A stretch of DNA of 64,000 bases from Bacteroidota bacterium (lineage in GTDB: Bacteria > Bacteroidota > Bacteroidia > Chitinophagales > LD1), in NCBI GenBank assembly GCA_016722375.1, contig JADKJG010000002.1, forward strand, positions 248,001 to 312,000, given 5' to 3'. Positions 16,943 through 25,709 of this stretch are shown one piece after another. The notes beneath the pieces are model-generated. The model saw only the letters and a program-made list of their open reading frames with translations, searched no databases and was not told the DNA's origin. A program made the translations under genes and the position numbers. Position 1 is the first letter of the stretch. The number at the start of each line of letters is the position of its first letter.

Positions 16943-18727
16943 ATGACCTTAGAAGCCACATTGCAAAACAGCACTCGTACTATCTTCCAACAACAATTCG
17001 ATTGTGAGATTCCTGCGGAGGCGGTTACTATCAATATCACCAAGAAAGAACACGAAGGGGATTATACCATCGTTGTATTTCCATTGATTAAATTCTCGAA
17101 GAAAAATCCGGAACAAACCGCCGAGATATTAGGTGCTCAATTGAAGGAAACTACCGGTATCGTCGCCTCGTTCAATGTCATCAAGGGCTTCCTAAATCTT
17201 TCCCTATCGGCTTCTTATTGGATTCGGCACCTGAATGAAATTTCTCAAAACAAAACGTTTGGAACTTTTGCTGAGAATAAAAGGAAAGTGGTTTTAGAAT
17301 ATTGTGGACCCAACACCAACAAGCCTCTACACATCGGCCACGTCCGCAATATGCTTTTGGGTTTTTCCATGAGTGAGATTTTGAAAGCATCGGGCAATGA
17401 CGTAACCAAAGTAAACATCTATAACGACCGAGGAATCGCCATTTGTCAAAGTATGGTGGCTTATAACAGATATGCCAAAGGCGCTACGCCACAATCCACC
17501 GGTATCAAAGGCGATCACTTTGTGGGCGATTGGTATGTCATGTTCAATCAGGTGGTTCAGGAAGAATTGAAGGCTATTCCAAACCTTCCTGCCGACAAAG
17601 ATGAAGCACGGAAACTGACTCCCATTTTCAAAGAAGCACAGGAAATGTTGCTGAAATGGGAAGCTGGCGACGAAGCCACCATTTCTCTTTGGAAACAGAT
17701 GAACGATTGGGTGTATGAAGGGTTTCATAAAACCTTTGAAATTTTGGGGGTTGATTTTCAGAAGGATTACTTCGAAAGCAAAACCTATAAACTGGGCAAA
17801 GACATCGTTGAAGAAGGAATTGAAAAGAAAGTTTACTTCAAAAAACCGGATGGCTCCGTCGCGGTTGATTTAACCGAAGAAAAACTGGATGAGAAGATCC
17901 TGCTTCGGGCAGATGGCACTTCGCTTTATATCACTCAGGATTTGGCTACGGCACAATTGCGCTACGACGAATTCAAGATGGAGCAGATGATTTATGTCGT
18001 GGCCAACGAGCAGGACTATCATTTTAAAGTCCTGAAACTAGCCTTACAGAAATTGGGCAAAACATGGGCCGATGGCATCTACCATTTGTCGTATGGTTTG
18101 GTCGAATCGCCGACTGGTCGTTTTAAATCGCGCGAAGGCAAAACCGCCGATGCCGATGATTTAATTGCAGAAGTGTTGCGCATTGCCGAAGAGAAAACAA
18201 AAGAACTGGGAAAGATTGAAGGCTTCACCGACGAACAGGCGAAAGAACTATATCGCACCATTGGGTTGGGCGCTTTGAAGTATTTCATCCTCCGAGTAAA
18301 TCCTTACAAAAAAATCATCTTCAATCCCGAAGAGAGTATTGATTTTCATGGGCACACGGGGCCTTTCATTCAATATACCCACGCCCGGATATGCGCCATT
18401 TTGCGCAAAGCGGCTGTGCAAGAAAATTGGTCTGCCGTATCCATTGATTCTGTGCCGATTGCCGATGTGGAGCGCGAACTCATTCTCCAACTCAGCGAAT
18501 ATGAGAACACCGTAAAGGCCGCTTCCGACAAATTCGACCCATCTGAAATTGCCAATTACGCCTATGCGCTTGCCAAAACCTATAACAAGTTCTATCACGA
18601 CCAGCCGGTGCTAACCGCCGCTACTCCCGAAGAGAAGCAATTGCGCGTCGCTCTTTCCGCGCAAACCGGACGGGTGATTAAACAAGCCATGAAATTGTTG
18701 GGGATTGATGTGCCGGAGAAGATGTAA
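16943..18727 (+). CDS. argS: Arginyl-tRNA synthetase
   Basis: Class I synthetase charging tRNA-Arg. 594 residues, normal. The additional N-terminal domain is followed by the HIGH signature in NKPLHIGHVRN (residues 130-133). The second signature is degenerate as usual for ArgRS (GRFKSREGKT), and the C-terminal anticodon-binding helical domain ends in QAMKLLGIDVPEKM. It is followed by the 18728-19698 gap that holds arrays 2 and 3. Confidence 0.96.
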   Translation: MTLEATLQNSTRTIFQQQFDCEIPAEAVTINITKKEHEGDYTIVVFPLIKFSKKNPEQTAEILGAQLKETTGIVASFNVIKGFLNLSLSASYWIRHLNEISQNKTFGTFAENKRKVVLEYCGPNTNKPLHIGHVRNMLLGFSMSEILKASGNDVTKVNIYNDRGIAICQSMVAYNRYAKGATPQSTGIKGDHFVGDWYVMFNQVVQEELKAIPNLPADKDEARKLTPIFKEAQEMLLKWEAGDEATISLWKQMNDWVYEGFHKTFEILGVDFQKDYFESKTYKLGKDIVEEGIEKKVYFKKPDGSVAVDLTEEKLDEKILLRADGTSLYITQDLATAQLRYDEFKMEQMIYVVANEQDYHFKVLKLALQKLGKTWADGIYHLSYGLVESPTGRFKSREGKTADADDLIAEVLRIAEEKTKELGKIEGFTDEQAKELYRTIGLGALKYFILRVNPYKKIIFNPEESIDFHGHTGPFIQYTHARICAILRKAAVQENWSAVSIDSVPIADVERELILQLSEYENTVKAASDKFDPSEIANYAYALAKTYNKFYHDQPVLTAATPEEKQLRVALSAQTGRVIKQAMKLLGIDVPEKM

Positions 18728-18793
18728 CCCCTCCCTGCTTTTTTTATAATATTTAATTCTGCAAAGTGCGTCGTTAAAGACGCGCGGATGATT

Positions 18794-18961
18794 GTTGATG
18801 TCGAAAAGTTGTCCGTCAATGAGGCAAAGATGAACGTCAATAAGGGGAAGTTGTTCGTCAAAGAGGCAAAGATGTACGTCAATAAGGGAAAGTTGACCGT
18901 CAATATCGCCAAGACGACTGTCAATGAGGCAAAGATGGCTGTGAATAAGGCCAAAACAGGT
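18794..18961. repeat. Array 2: eight degenerate 21-bp units
   Basis: Eight 21-base units, counted by eye. The core is GTCAATGAGGCAAAGATG alternating with GTCAATAAGGGGAAGTTG, so a 42-bp super-period is visible. The unit sequence is unrelated to arrays 1 and 3, yet the AT-rich tail that follows (CCATTTTTTCATTAAAAATC) is nearly the one after array 3. It lies 67 bp after argS. Confidence 0.85.
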
Positions 18962-18979
18962 GCGCTTTCAATCAAAACC

Positions 18980-19053
18980 CCATTTTTTCATTAAAAATCA
19001 AACAGAAACCTTCCACATAGCCCACGGTTTAAACCGTGGGTTATATTGAAGCG
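18980..19053. repeat. Tail plus REP-like palindrome, copy A
   Basis: A 74-bp segment repeated almost exactly at 19331-19404 (four mismatches by eye). It holds the AT-rich tail and then CCCACGGTTTAAACCGTGGG inside a longer imperfect palindrome (19010-19051). The two copies flank array 3. Confidence 0.9.
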
Positions 19054-19065
19054 ATGAGGCTTCCC

Positions 19066-19275
19066 GCACTGGGAATGTCGTTCCCCGCACAAGGGAAGTC
19101 GTTTCCCGGGCAAGCAATGTCGTTCCCCGCACGTGGAAAGTCGTTTCCCGGGCAAGCAATGTCGTTTCCCGCACGTGGGAAGTCGTTTCCCGGGCAAGCA
19201 ATGTCGTTTCCCGTACATGGAATGTCGTTTCCCGAACATGGAAAGTCGTTTCCCGAGCAACCAATATCGTTTCCA
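19066..19275. repeat. Array 3: ten degenerate 21-bp units
   Basis: Ten 21-base units with the core AATGTCGTTTCCC or AAGTCGTTTCCC, the same family as array 1. Units 3-7 alternate GGGCAAGCAATGTCG and GCACGTGGAAAGTCG versions, a 42-bp super-period. It is flanked by the 74-bp direct repeats at 18980 and 19331. The tail after it (19276-19330) has AAAATCAGGTTCAC, as after array 1. Confidence 0.9.
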
Positions 19276-19330
19276 GGACCTCCGAAAATCAGGTTCACAG
19301 TGCCAAATCCCCATTTTTTATCAAAAACCA

Positions 19331-19404
19331 CCATTTTTTCATTAAAAATCAAACAAAAACCTTCCACATAGCCCACGGTTTAAACCGTGGGCTATGTGGA
19401 AGCG
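19331..19404. repeat. Tail plus REP-like palindrome, copy B (perfect 42-bp palindrome)
   Basis: Second copy of the 74-bp segment. Positions 19361-19402 form a perfect 42-bp palindrome; the half is CTTCCACATAGCCCACGGTTT without its first base, read from 19362. It could form a cruciform or a strong RNA hairpin. It resembles REP elements mobilised by Y1 (RAYT) transposases, but no such gene is in the window. Confidence 0.9.
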
Positions 19405-19534
19405 CGCAATCATCCCTAACTGGTCGTAGGTTATTTGCCTACGGCCTACAAGGATTGGAGCTTATAGCTGCATTCAAAAAACCAAAGGGTAGGACGCTTA
19501 TTTCGGCTTAAGCGCAAACTATGCCAAGGAGTTC

Positions 19535-19567
19535 AAACTACAAAAGTCTTTGAGACTTTTGTAGTTT
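19535..19567. repeat. Inverted repeat, ACTACAAAAGT family
   Basis: A perfect 15-bp stem: AAACTACAAAAGTCT, a 3-base loop, then its complement. A close relative lies at 38164-38196. It is probably a second dispersed palindrome family. Confidence 0.8.
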
Positions 19568-19574
19568 ATTAAAA

Positions 19575-19602
19575 GGTTTAAACCGTGGGCTATGTGGAAG
19601 CG
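19575..19602. repeat. Partial third REP-like copy
   Basis: GGTTTAAACCGTGGGCTAT and GTGGAAGCG match the right half of the palindrome in copies A and B. The left half is replaced by the hairpin at 19535. Confidence 0.75.
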
Positions 19603-19698
19603 GGTTTCTTTGAAACATTAAAACATCCTAAAGGGTTCTGAAAAGCGGCTTCAAAAATTACTTTTGTCATTCAAAATCCACCATTTCAATTCATCCCC

Positions 19699-20430
19699 TT
19701 GAGCGATAGCCTAGTCATCATCCCTACCTATAATGAAATAGGCAACATCGAACGAATGATTCGGACGGTGTTTTCCTTGCCCAAAGCTTTTCATTTGTTG
19801 ATTATTGATGATGGCTCGCCCGATGGGACAGCTGCAAAGGTGAAAGAACTGCAACAGGAGTTTGGCGAACAATTGTTTCTGCTGGAACGAGCCGGGAAAT
19901 TGGGCTTAGGCACAGCATACATTGCCGGTTTCAAATGGGCTTTAGAGCGGGACTACCAATATATTTTTGAAATGGATTGTGACTTTAGCCATCCACCGGC
20001 TGACTTGGTGCGGCTGTATGAAACCTGCGCGAAGGAGGGCTTTGATGTGGCTATTGGTTCACGATATGTGAAGGGAGGAGGCTTTGTAAATTGGCCGGCA
20101 GACCGTATCTGGATTTCGCGCATTGCGTCTTGGTATGTAAACCTGATTACTTGGATAGGTATCCGCGACACTACGGCGGGCTTTGTTTGTTATACAAGGA
20201 AGGTGATTGATACTATAAACCTCAATAAAATTACGTTCGTGGGCTATGCTTTTCAGATTGAAATGAAGTTCATTGCCAAGAAATTGGGCTTTCGGTTGAA
20301 GGAAATTCCGATCATTTTTACCGAAAGAGTGGAGGGCGTTTCAAAAATGAGCCGCCATATCATTAAAGAAGGATTTGCGGGCGTACTGCTGATTCAATTG
20401 CAAAGTTTTTACACAGACTATCGGAAATAA
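19699..20430 (+). CDS. Polyprenol-phosphate mannosyltransferase-like GT2 enzyme
   Basis: 243 residues without membrane segments. GT2 fold with the N-terminal VIIPTYNEIGNI, the nucleotide-binding IIDDGSPDGTA (about 35-45) and the DxD motif EMDCDFSHPP (D93 and D95), followed by IGSRYVKGG. This order is typical of dolichyl-/polyprenyl-phosphate mannose synthases. The protein likely makes a lipid-linked sugar donor for glycosylation or envelope glycans. The start is TTG at 19699, since it directly precedes the conserved first strand. No clear operon partner. Confidence 0.85.
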   Translation: MSDSLVIIPTYNEIGNIERMIRTVFSLPKAFHLLIIDDGSPDGTAAKVKELQQEFGEQLFLLERAGKLGLGTAYIAGFKWALERDYQYIFEMDCDFSHPPADLVRLYETCAKEGFDVAIGSRYVKGGGFVNWPADRIWISRIASWYVNLITWIGIRDTTAGFVCYTRKVIDTINLNKITFVGYAFQIEMKFIAKKLGFRLKEIPIIFTERVEGVSKMSRHIIKEGFAGVLLIQLQSFYTDYRK

Positions 20431-20495
20431 TTTACAAGGCTGAGATTGACAACTCTGCCACTGCTTCTGCGTATCCTATATATAAATACGCAATT

Positions 20496-20555
20496 ATGAA
20501 GTGGATATCTCTACTCGTTTGGATATTGTTTTGGATGGCACTAATTTTCTCGTAA
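20496..20555 (+). CDS. Possible 19-residue hydrophobic peptide
   Basis: ATG to TAA encodes MKWISLLVWILFWMALIFS, which would be a single short membrane helix after a Met-Lys. It lies in the 137-bp gap after the GT2 gene. No ribosome site or homologue can be shown, so it may be chance. Confidence 0.2.
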   Translation: MKWISLLVWILFWMALIFS

Positions 20556-20567
20556 CACACGAGATAG

Positions 20568-23390
20568 TTATAGTTTCATCACCCGTGTGATGGCGCTTTT
20601 GTTTCCCACATAGGTTTTGATAAGGTATATGCCTATCGGGGCATCATTCCCTGATGAGTTTTTGCCATCCCAAATCAACTGCTTGCCGCTCGTTTTTGGA
20701 ATTCTTTTCAATAGCGTTCCATTTAGATCAAATACATCGGCATAAACCTCCCCTCCATCTCCATCATTTCTTTTCATTGAAGTAGCATGATGGAAAGGAT
20801 TTGGATAATAATTGATAGACAGAATATTTGTTGGATCTTCCTTTATTGAAGATGGAGTAAATATCTTGTTGGAATAAATACCGTTTCCGTGGGTGGCCAC
20901 CACGATGGTGTTGTCGAAAGTGCGGGAGGTAATCATGTTGACGTTTACATTGCCGATAGTGTTGGCGCCCTCTTGCGTCCAGATAGTTTGTGTGCCTTTC
21001 AATAGGTCGGTGGAGTATAATCCGGTACTGGTTCCTACAAAATAGCGGAGGGTGGTTCCGTCGTTATAAATATGCCCCCAGAATACTGCGGGGCCGTTAC
21101 CCGTCCCATCCGGATTCTGTTCCAGATTGCCGCTTACGTCCATCCAAGAGGCTCCGCCATCAATCGTATAAAAGACACTTCTTACTCCGTAGTTAGAAAA
21201 AGTAACCAGCACTCTGTTGGAATCTAACCGGTCCGCTTCCACGCAGCTAACGTAGGCGCCAGTTGGGAAGTCGGTACCGGTGATGCCTTGTCTGCTTGCC
21301 GCCACATTTGTTTTACAGCCAGAGATTTTAAATACCTGCCCGTCAGAAGTCCCAAAGTAGAGCAGATCGGTATTGGCTTCGCTGATGTCTAAGGAAGAAA
21401 TTTTGGGAGCAAAAATGCTATTGCCCATGCTGCTGCCCTGAAGTGTTTTCCATCCTTGAGTGATAGGCAGTTTTTCGTTCTCCGTTATGGGAATGTAGTT
21501 CAAGGAATCGTTTCGACGGATGACGTTCCCTGATACATACATCACGTTATCATCCAGCGGGTCGAGAATAAAGGGATTGATGAATCCGTATCCGCCGCCG
21601 CCTTTCTGGTCAATGCGGGTTCTTCGGAGTTGTTCGCCATTATCTCCTAATGTCAATTTGTAAAGTTTGCCATTCTGCCAGCTCAAGTAGTAAATCAATT
21701 CGCTTTTCTTTTCAGTACCTTTTGGACTTGGATAATATTTGTTATGCGCTATAGCACAGTATGAGCCATCACCATAAAACACCTTTGCCCAAGGTTGCTT
21801 GTAATCCGCTGTATTGGTAAAATAAGTTCCGTTGTCCTGCAAACCTCCAACAATGACTTCGCTAGTAGTATTGCCCGGTTCGATTGCACAAGTGTAAAAC
21901 TGCCCGGTGTTATATCCGTTGTTGAGAGAACTCCAGGCAACGGTGGGTGCAAGAATATTTTCTGATTTAATCACACCGCCATCGCTTCCCGAAATGGCCA
22001 CCGACGGGTTGGATGGAAGAAATAGAAGTTTGTGTTCATCCGAATGGTGATTGGGATAACTGTAACCAGAAAAGCTCAAAGCAGTATCGCAACGATAGCC
22101 GCCCACCCAATCATAAATAGGAGAGGAGAAGCCATCATAAGAGCGGTAAAGATTGGTTCCGCCTATAATCACAATGTTTGTGTCGAGCGGATGAACCACC
22201 ACGAGCAGATTATAGGAACTTTGCGAATTGAATTTCTGAACATCAAAGTTATCCCAAGTAAAGCAATGGTCATTTGGGATATTGTTGGTCCGATTAATCC
22301 ATTGCCCACCGGTTGAACTTCCATCTCCGGAAAGGTAGTGATACTTCCAAAGACTGTGACCAGTTGCGCCCACCCCGGGTGTTTGAGCAATAAAATATAC
22401 CTGCGATTCATCACTGGGTGCAATGCCAATTTCAATGCGACTATAAGAGCCTGCAAATCCGATGGGTGTGATGTTGGTCCAATTTACTCCATCGGTACTT
22501 CTGTAGATTCCTCCGGATGATTCACTGATGTTTTCTTTTGATATCGTAGCATACATAACCCCAGTAGAGGTTATTGCTACGTCTGTGTACATAGATATTC
22601 CCGCGACCGCGGTATCAAGTCCCAGGACGGATGTCCAACTAATTCCACCGTCTGTACTTCGCCAAATGCCGTTGATAACTGCGGCAAGGACTTCATCTTC
22701 ATTGCTGTTTGCAGGGTTGGTAGCTATTTCCCATACAAAGTCAAAATCTCTTTTACTCTCTAAGGTAGTGGGGGTATTTGAAATAGTAGAAGGAAGTTGG
22801 GTCCAATTTTTCCCTCCGTTGATTGATTTGAAAATTCCATCGCCTGAGAACCGAGCAGAAAAACTAGAAGCACTGACAATGGCATATTCTTCACCGGTAC
22901 CATAATACCAGGTATCTGTTTTGCCAATTCTTTTGTCTTGTGCTACGCAGGTAGTAGAGTGCAATTGAAGGGGAGCCGTAGTTTTGGAAAAGCTGGCTCC
23001 TCCATCAGTACTTCGCCACATACCACCAGAAACCTGCCCGGCCAGAATGATGTCTTCATCGGTTATATCCAAGGACAACGCCCTAGTTCTTCCCCCCAGA
23101 TTATAGGGTCCCCGATTTTGCCATTCCGTACTTCTTGATGCCGCATTACGCTGTGGCAAAGATGTAACAAACAAAAGTTCTTGTCGTCGAATGTTTATTG
23201 GAATTTCTCCGGTTTTAGGATCGCGCAAGCGTTCATAATTATATTGGGCTAAACCTTCGCGATCATCCGGCATTTCTGCGGCATTCAATGACTGTCTGTT
23301 TTCTTTAAACGAAAAGGATGATTGCGCCATCCAAAGAGTATAGAAGAGAGAGAATCCAAGTACCGTGAAAGCTAATAGGTATTTTTTCAT
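20568..23390 (-). CDS. Secreted BNR/sortilin-like beta-propeller protein with T9SS type A sorting domain
   Basis: 940 residues. A signal-type N-terminus (LLAFTVLGFSLFYTLW) is followed by repeated Asp-box/BNR signatures: GGMWRSTDGGASF, GIFKSINGGKNW, GIWRSTDGGISW, GIYRSTDGVNW and FYTIDGGASW. These suggest a beta-propeller like those of the VPS10/sortilin or photosystem-assembly type. The C-terminus from about 862 (NYYPNPFHHAT to AITRVMKL) is a T9SS type A sorting domain, so the protein should cross the outer membrane. Ligand or substrate is unknown. Confidence 0.85.
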   Translation of the reverse strand: MKKYLLAFTVLGFSLFYTLWMAQSSFSFKENRQSLNAAEMPDDREGLAQYNYERLRDPKTGEIPINIRRQELLFVTSLPQRNAASRSTEWQNRGPYNLGGRTRALSLDITDEDIILAGQVSGGMWRSTDGGASFSKTTAPLQLHSTTCVAQDKRIGKTDTWYYGTGEEYAIVSASSFSARFSGDGIFKSINGGKNWTQLPSTISNTPTTLESKRDFDFVWEIATNPANSNEDEVLAAVINGIWRSTDGGISWTSVLGLDTAVAGISMYTDVAITSTGVMYATISKENISESSGGIYRSTDGVNWTNITPIGFAGSYSRIEIGIAPSDESQVYFIAQTPGVGATGHSLWKYHYLSGDGSSTGGQWINRTNNIPNDHCFTWDNFDVQKFNSQSSYNLLVVVHPLDTNIVIIGGTNLYRSYDGFSSPIYDWVGGYRCDTALSFSGYSYPNHHSDEHKLLFLPSNPSVAISGSDGGVIKSENILAPTVAWSSLNNGYNTGQFYTCAIEPGNTTSEVIVGGLQDNGTYFTNTADYKQPWAKVFYGDGSYCAIAHNKYYPSPKGTEKKSELIYYLSWQNGKLYKLTLGDNGEQLRRTRIDQKGGGGYGFINPFILDPLDDNVMYVSGNVIRRNDSLNYIPITENEKLPITQGWKTLQGSSMGNSIFAPKISSLDISEANTDLLYFGTSDGQVFKISGCKTNVAASRQGITGTDFPTGAYVSCVEADRLDSNRVLVTFSNYGVRSVFYTIDGGASWMDVSGNLEQNPDGTGNGPAVFWGHIYNDGTTLRYFVGTSTGLYSTDLLKGTQTIWTQEGANTIGNVNVNMITSRTFDNTIVVATHGNGIYSNKIFTPSSIKEDPTNILSINYYPNPFHHATSMKRNDGDGGEVYADVFDLNGTLLKRIPKTSGKQLIWDGKNSSGNDAPIGIYLIKTYVGNKSAITRVMKL

Positions 23391-23469
23391 AATTCTGTTG
23401 AAGGATAGAACGATCCAAAAATAAATTTTTGAAACTCAGCGAATGTTAGATGCCGGAAATAGAGGAAAA

Positions 23470-23832
23470 TCAATCGGTCGGGTTATCGCTACCTTCACTA
23501 GAAGGATATCCATCTACCGCCGGAAGGTTAAAATCTCCGGCAGGATTGTCTTTAATAACGTCTAAATCAATCTCTTGAAAATTATTATTCAATAGTCCGG
23601 TAGCTGGATCGAAATAATCTTTGTGCCTCGTAATGATATTGCCATCCTCATCTAACGAATCAGGTAAAGCGGAGGCATCGGCAGAAGGTGTAATAGCTCC
23701 GTCCAGTATAATTGGAGTTTCTTCCAAATAATTGTCGTCATTAAAATCTGTCCGATTATTTAATTTAGAATCTTCCATACAACCTGCCATAAAGAGCAAG
23801 AGCAACAAAACATAATTTTTGATTAAAAGCAC
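23470..23832 (-). CDS. Small acidic lipoprotein, unknown function
   Basis: 120 residues. The N-terminus MLLIKNYVLLLLLFMAGC ends in a lipobox with the modified Cys at residue 18. The rest is low in complexity and strongly acidic (many Asp, Asn and Glu), without a domain I recognise. It may be surface-exposed or periplasmic. It lies between the BNR protein and the divergent trxB; it could share transcription with the BNR gene, 79 bp downstream on the same strand. Confidence 0.65.
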   Translation of the reverse strand: MLLIKNYVLLLLLFMAGCMEDSKLNNRTDFNDDNYLEETPIILDGAITPSADASALPDSLDEDGNIITRHKDYFDPATGLLNNNFQEIDLDVIKDNPAGDFNLPAVDGYPSSEGSDNPTD

Positions 23833-23970
23833 AGGATAAAAGTAAGGGAAAAAATAAGGCTTAACGTTAAATAATTAAATATTTGGCTACTCAGCAACAC
23901 TTGTTGATTAATAACAAAGGGAATATCCCCGGTCTGATTATTTTCGCCCCTCTTTTTAACGTGAAATAAT

Positions 23971-24912
23971 ATGGATAAACCTGAAAGAATACATTGCTTA
24001 ATTGTCGGATCGGGGCCAGCCGGCTACACTGCTGCGATTTATGCTGCTCGTGCTAACCTCAAGCCTATGATGTACACCGGATTACTTCAGGGGGGGCAAT
24101 TAATGAATACAACCGATGTAGAAAACTATCCGGGGTATGCAGATGGCGTTTTAGGGCCTGAGATGATGGAGGATTTTAAAAAGCAGGCTGAGCGTTTCGG
24201 AACAGACATCCGTTTTGGCATGGCAACTAAGGTTGCTTTTTCTGTTAGTCCTAAAAAGGTTTGGATTGACGATGAGAAGATAATTGAAGCAGATGTAGTG
24301 ATATTAGCGACCGGTGCAGAAGCTAAATGGTTAGGGCTGCCCGGTGAAAAACGATTGAATGGTTCCGGAGTGAGTGCCTGTGCGGTTTGCGATGGCTTCT
24401 TTTATAAAGGAACAGAAGTGGCCATTGTAGGAGCAGGAGACACCGCCTGTGAAGAGGCAATATACTTGGCCAAACTTTGCACCAAGGTTCACATGATTAT
24501 TCGCCGCGATGAAATGAGGGCCAGTAAAATTATGCAGGATCGGGTGCAGAATACAAAGAATATTCAGGTCTATTGGAATAGCGAAACCGATGAGATTCTG
24601 GGAGAAAATGTAGTAGAGTCGGTAAGAATCCACAATAACAAAACAGGAGAGAAGATTACTATTCCTATTTCGGGTTTTTTTGTCGCTATTGGTCATCAGC
24701 CAAACTCGGAGGTATTCAAAGATTTCATTAAGACGGATAAAGAAGGGTATGTTCTTACGGCACCAGATTCTACCAAGACCAATGTAGAAGGCGTCTTTGC
24801 ATGTGGCGACTTACAGGACAAAACATTTCGTCAGGCGGTGACTGCCGCAGGGACGGGTTGTATGGCCGCGTTGGAAGCAGAAAGATGGTTGAGCGCACAC
24901 GGCATTCATTAA
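23971..24912 (+). CDS. trxB: Thioredoxin-disulfide reductase
   Basis: FAD/NADPH enzyme that keeps thioredoxin reduced in the cytoplasm. 313 residues, normal. It has the FAD-binding GSGPAGYTAAIYAARA, the redox pair CAVC at C137 and C140, the NADPH site VGAGDTACEEA, and the C-terminal FAD segment GVFACGDLQDKTFRQAVTAA. A promoter-like TATTTTCG box lies upstream at about 23938. The START-like gene follows 64 bp after its stop. Confidence 0.96.
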   Translation: MDKPERIHCLIVGSGPAGYTAAIYAARANLKPMMYTGLLQGGQLMNTTDVENYPGYADGVLGPEMMEDFKKQAERFGTDIRFGMATKVAFSVSPKKVWIDDEKIIEADVVILATGAEAKWLGLPGEKRLNGSGVSACAVCDGFFYKGTEVAIVGAGDTACEEAIYLAKLCTKVHMIIRRDEMRASKIMQDRVQNTKNIQVYWNSETDEILGENVVESVRIHNNKTGEKITIPISGFFVAIGHQPNSEVFKDFIKTDKEGYVLTAPDSTKTNVEGVFACGDLQDKTFRQAVTAAGTGCMAALEAERWLSAHGIH

Positions 24913-24976
24913 TAGGTAGAAGTAGTCGAGTACAATAAAGAATGAAGAATTGCGTTTTTTTAATTACGTTTATATT

Positions 24977-25686
24977 ATGAATCTGGTTTACCGTTTTCTT
25001 GTCCTGTTTCTTGTTTTCGTTTTGACTGGGTCTTTTGTCCTCCAGAAGCAAAATGAGTCATGGATTTATCAGCGCGAAAAGCAAGGAATCAAGGTGTTTA
25101 CCAAGAAAAGCATTTGGGGTAAACTGCGGGATTCGAAGGCAGTGATGCAGGTAGCCGCGACTCCGGAGCAAATGCTTCTTACGCTTACAGATTTTGACAA
25201 TTATAAATCTTGGGTACCTCGTTGCGGAAAGTCCCGCCTGCTAGCTCGTTTGAATGACAACGAATTTATAGCTTACCTATATTTTGATGCTCCGTGGCCT
25301 GTGAAAAATAGAGATTGTGTAATTCGGGTAAAAATCGAAAAGAATCCTGCAAGTGGAGTCATTACATTGACTCAAACATCCGAGCCCAAATATATTCGAG
25401 AGGAATCTGACGTGGTTCGCATAGAGCAACTTGTTTCTCGTTGGTCACTTATTCCTAAAAAAGAAGGAGGCGCTACCGTTATCAACGAATACTCATCCAA
25501 TCCGGGTGAAGCCTTCCCGATTGGATGACGAATACTCAAAGTGTTGAAAATCCGATGGAAACCTTTGAAAATCTGCAACAGAAGATTGCTAAAGAAAATA
25601 AGCACTACACAACTTTTCCACAACACTCTTTTCCCTCCTCCTGTTTCATTAGTTTCGCGATTAGTTGTCGGTTCTCCGGCTTCTAA
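24977..25686 (+). CDS. START-like lipid-binding domain protein, frameshifted near the C-terminus
   Basis: Begins with a signal segment (YRFLVLFLVFVLTGSFVL), then a START/SRPBCC domain with VMQVAATPEQMLLTLTDFDN, FDAPWPVKNRDCVIRV and VINEYSSNPGEAFPI. The frame hits a TGA at 25526-25528, but the expected START ending, WMTNTQSVENPMETFENLQ, follows in another frame from 25522 to a TAA at 25684. One base appears to be missing at about 25521. So either the assembly has an indel or the protein is truncated before its last helix. An upstream ATG at 24950 is a possible alternative start. Ligand unknown. Confidence 0.7.
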
Positions 25687-25709
25687 TTTCTAACTTTTAA
25701 TTTCTAGAC

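Noticed and set aside
19036..19376. Heptad ORFs across array 3, including GNDI-type repeats on the minus strand that recall RTX
   Set aside because: Same cause as at array 1; the period is seven residues, not the nine of RTX, and five frames are open.
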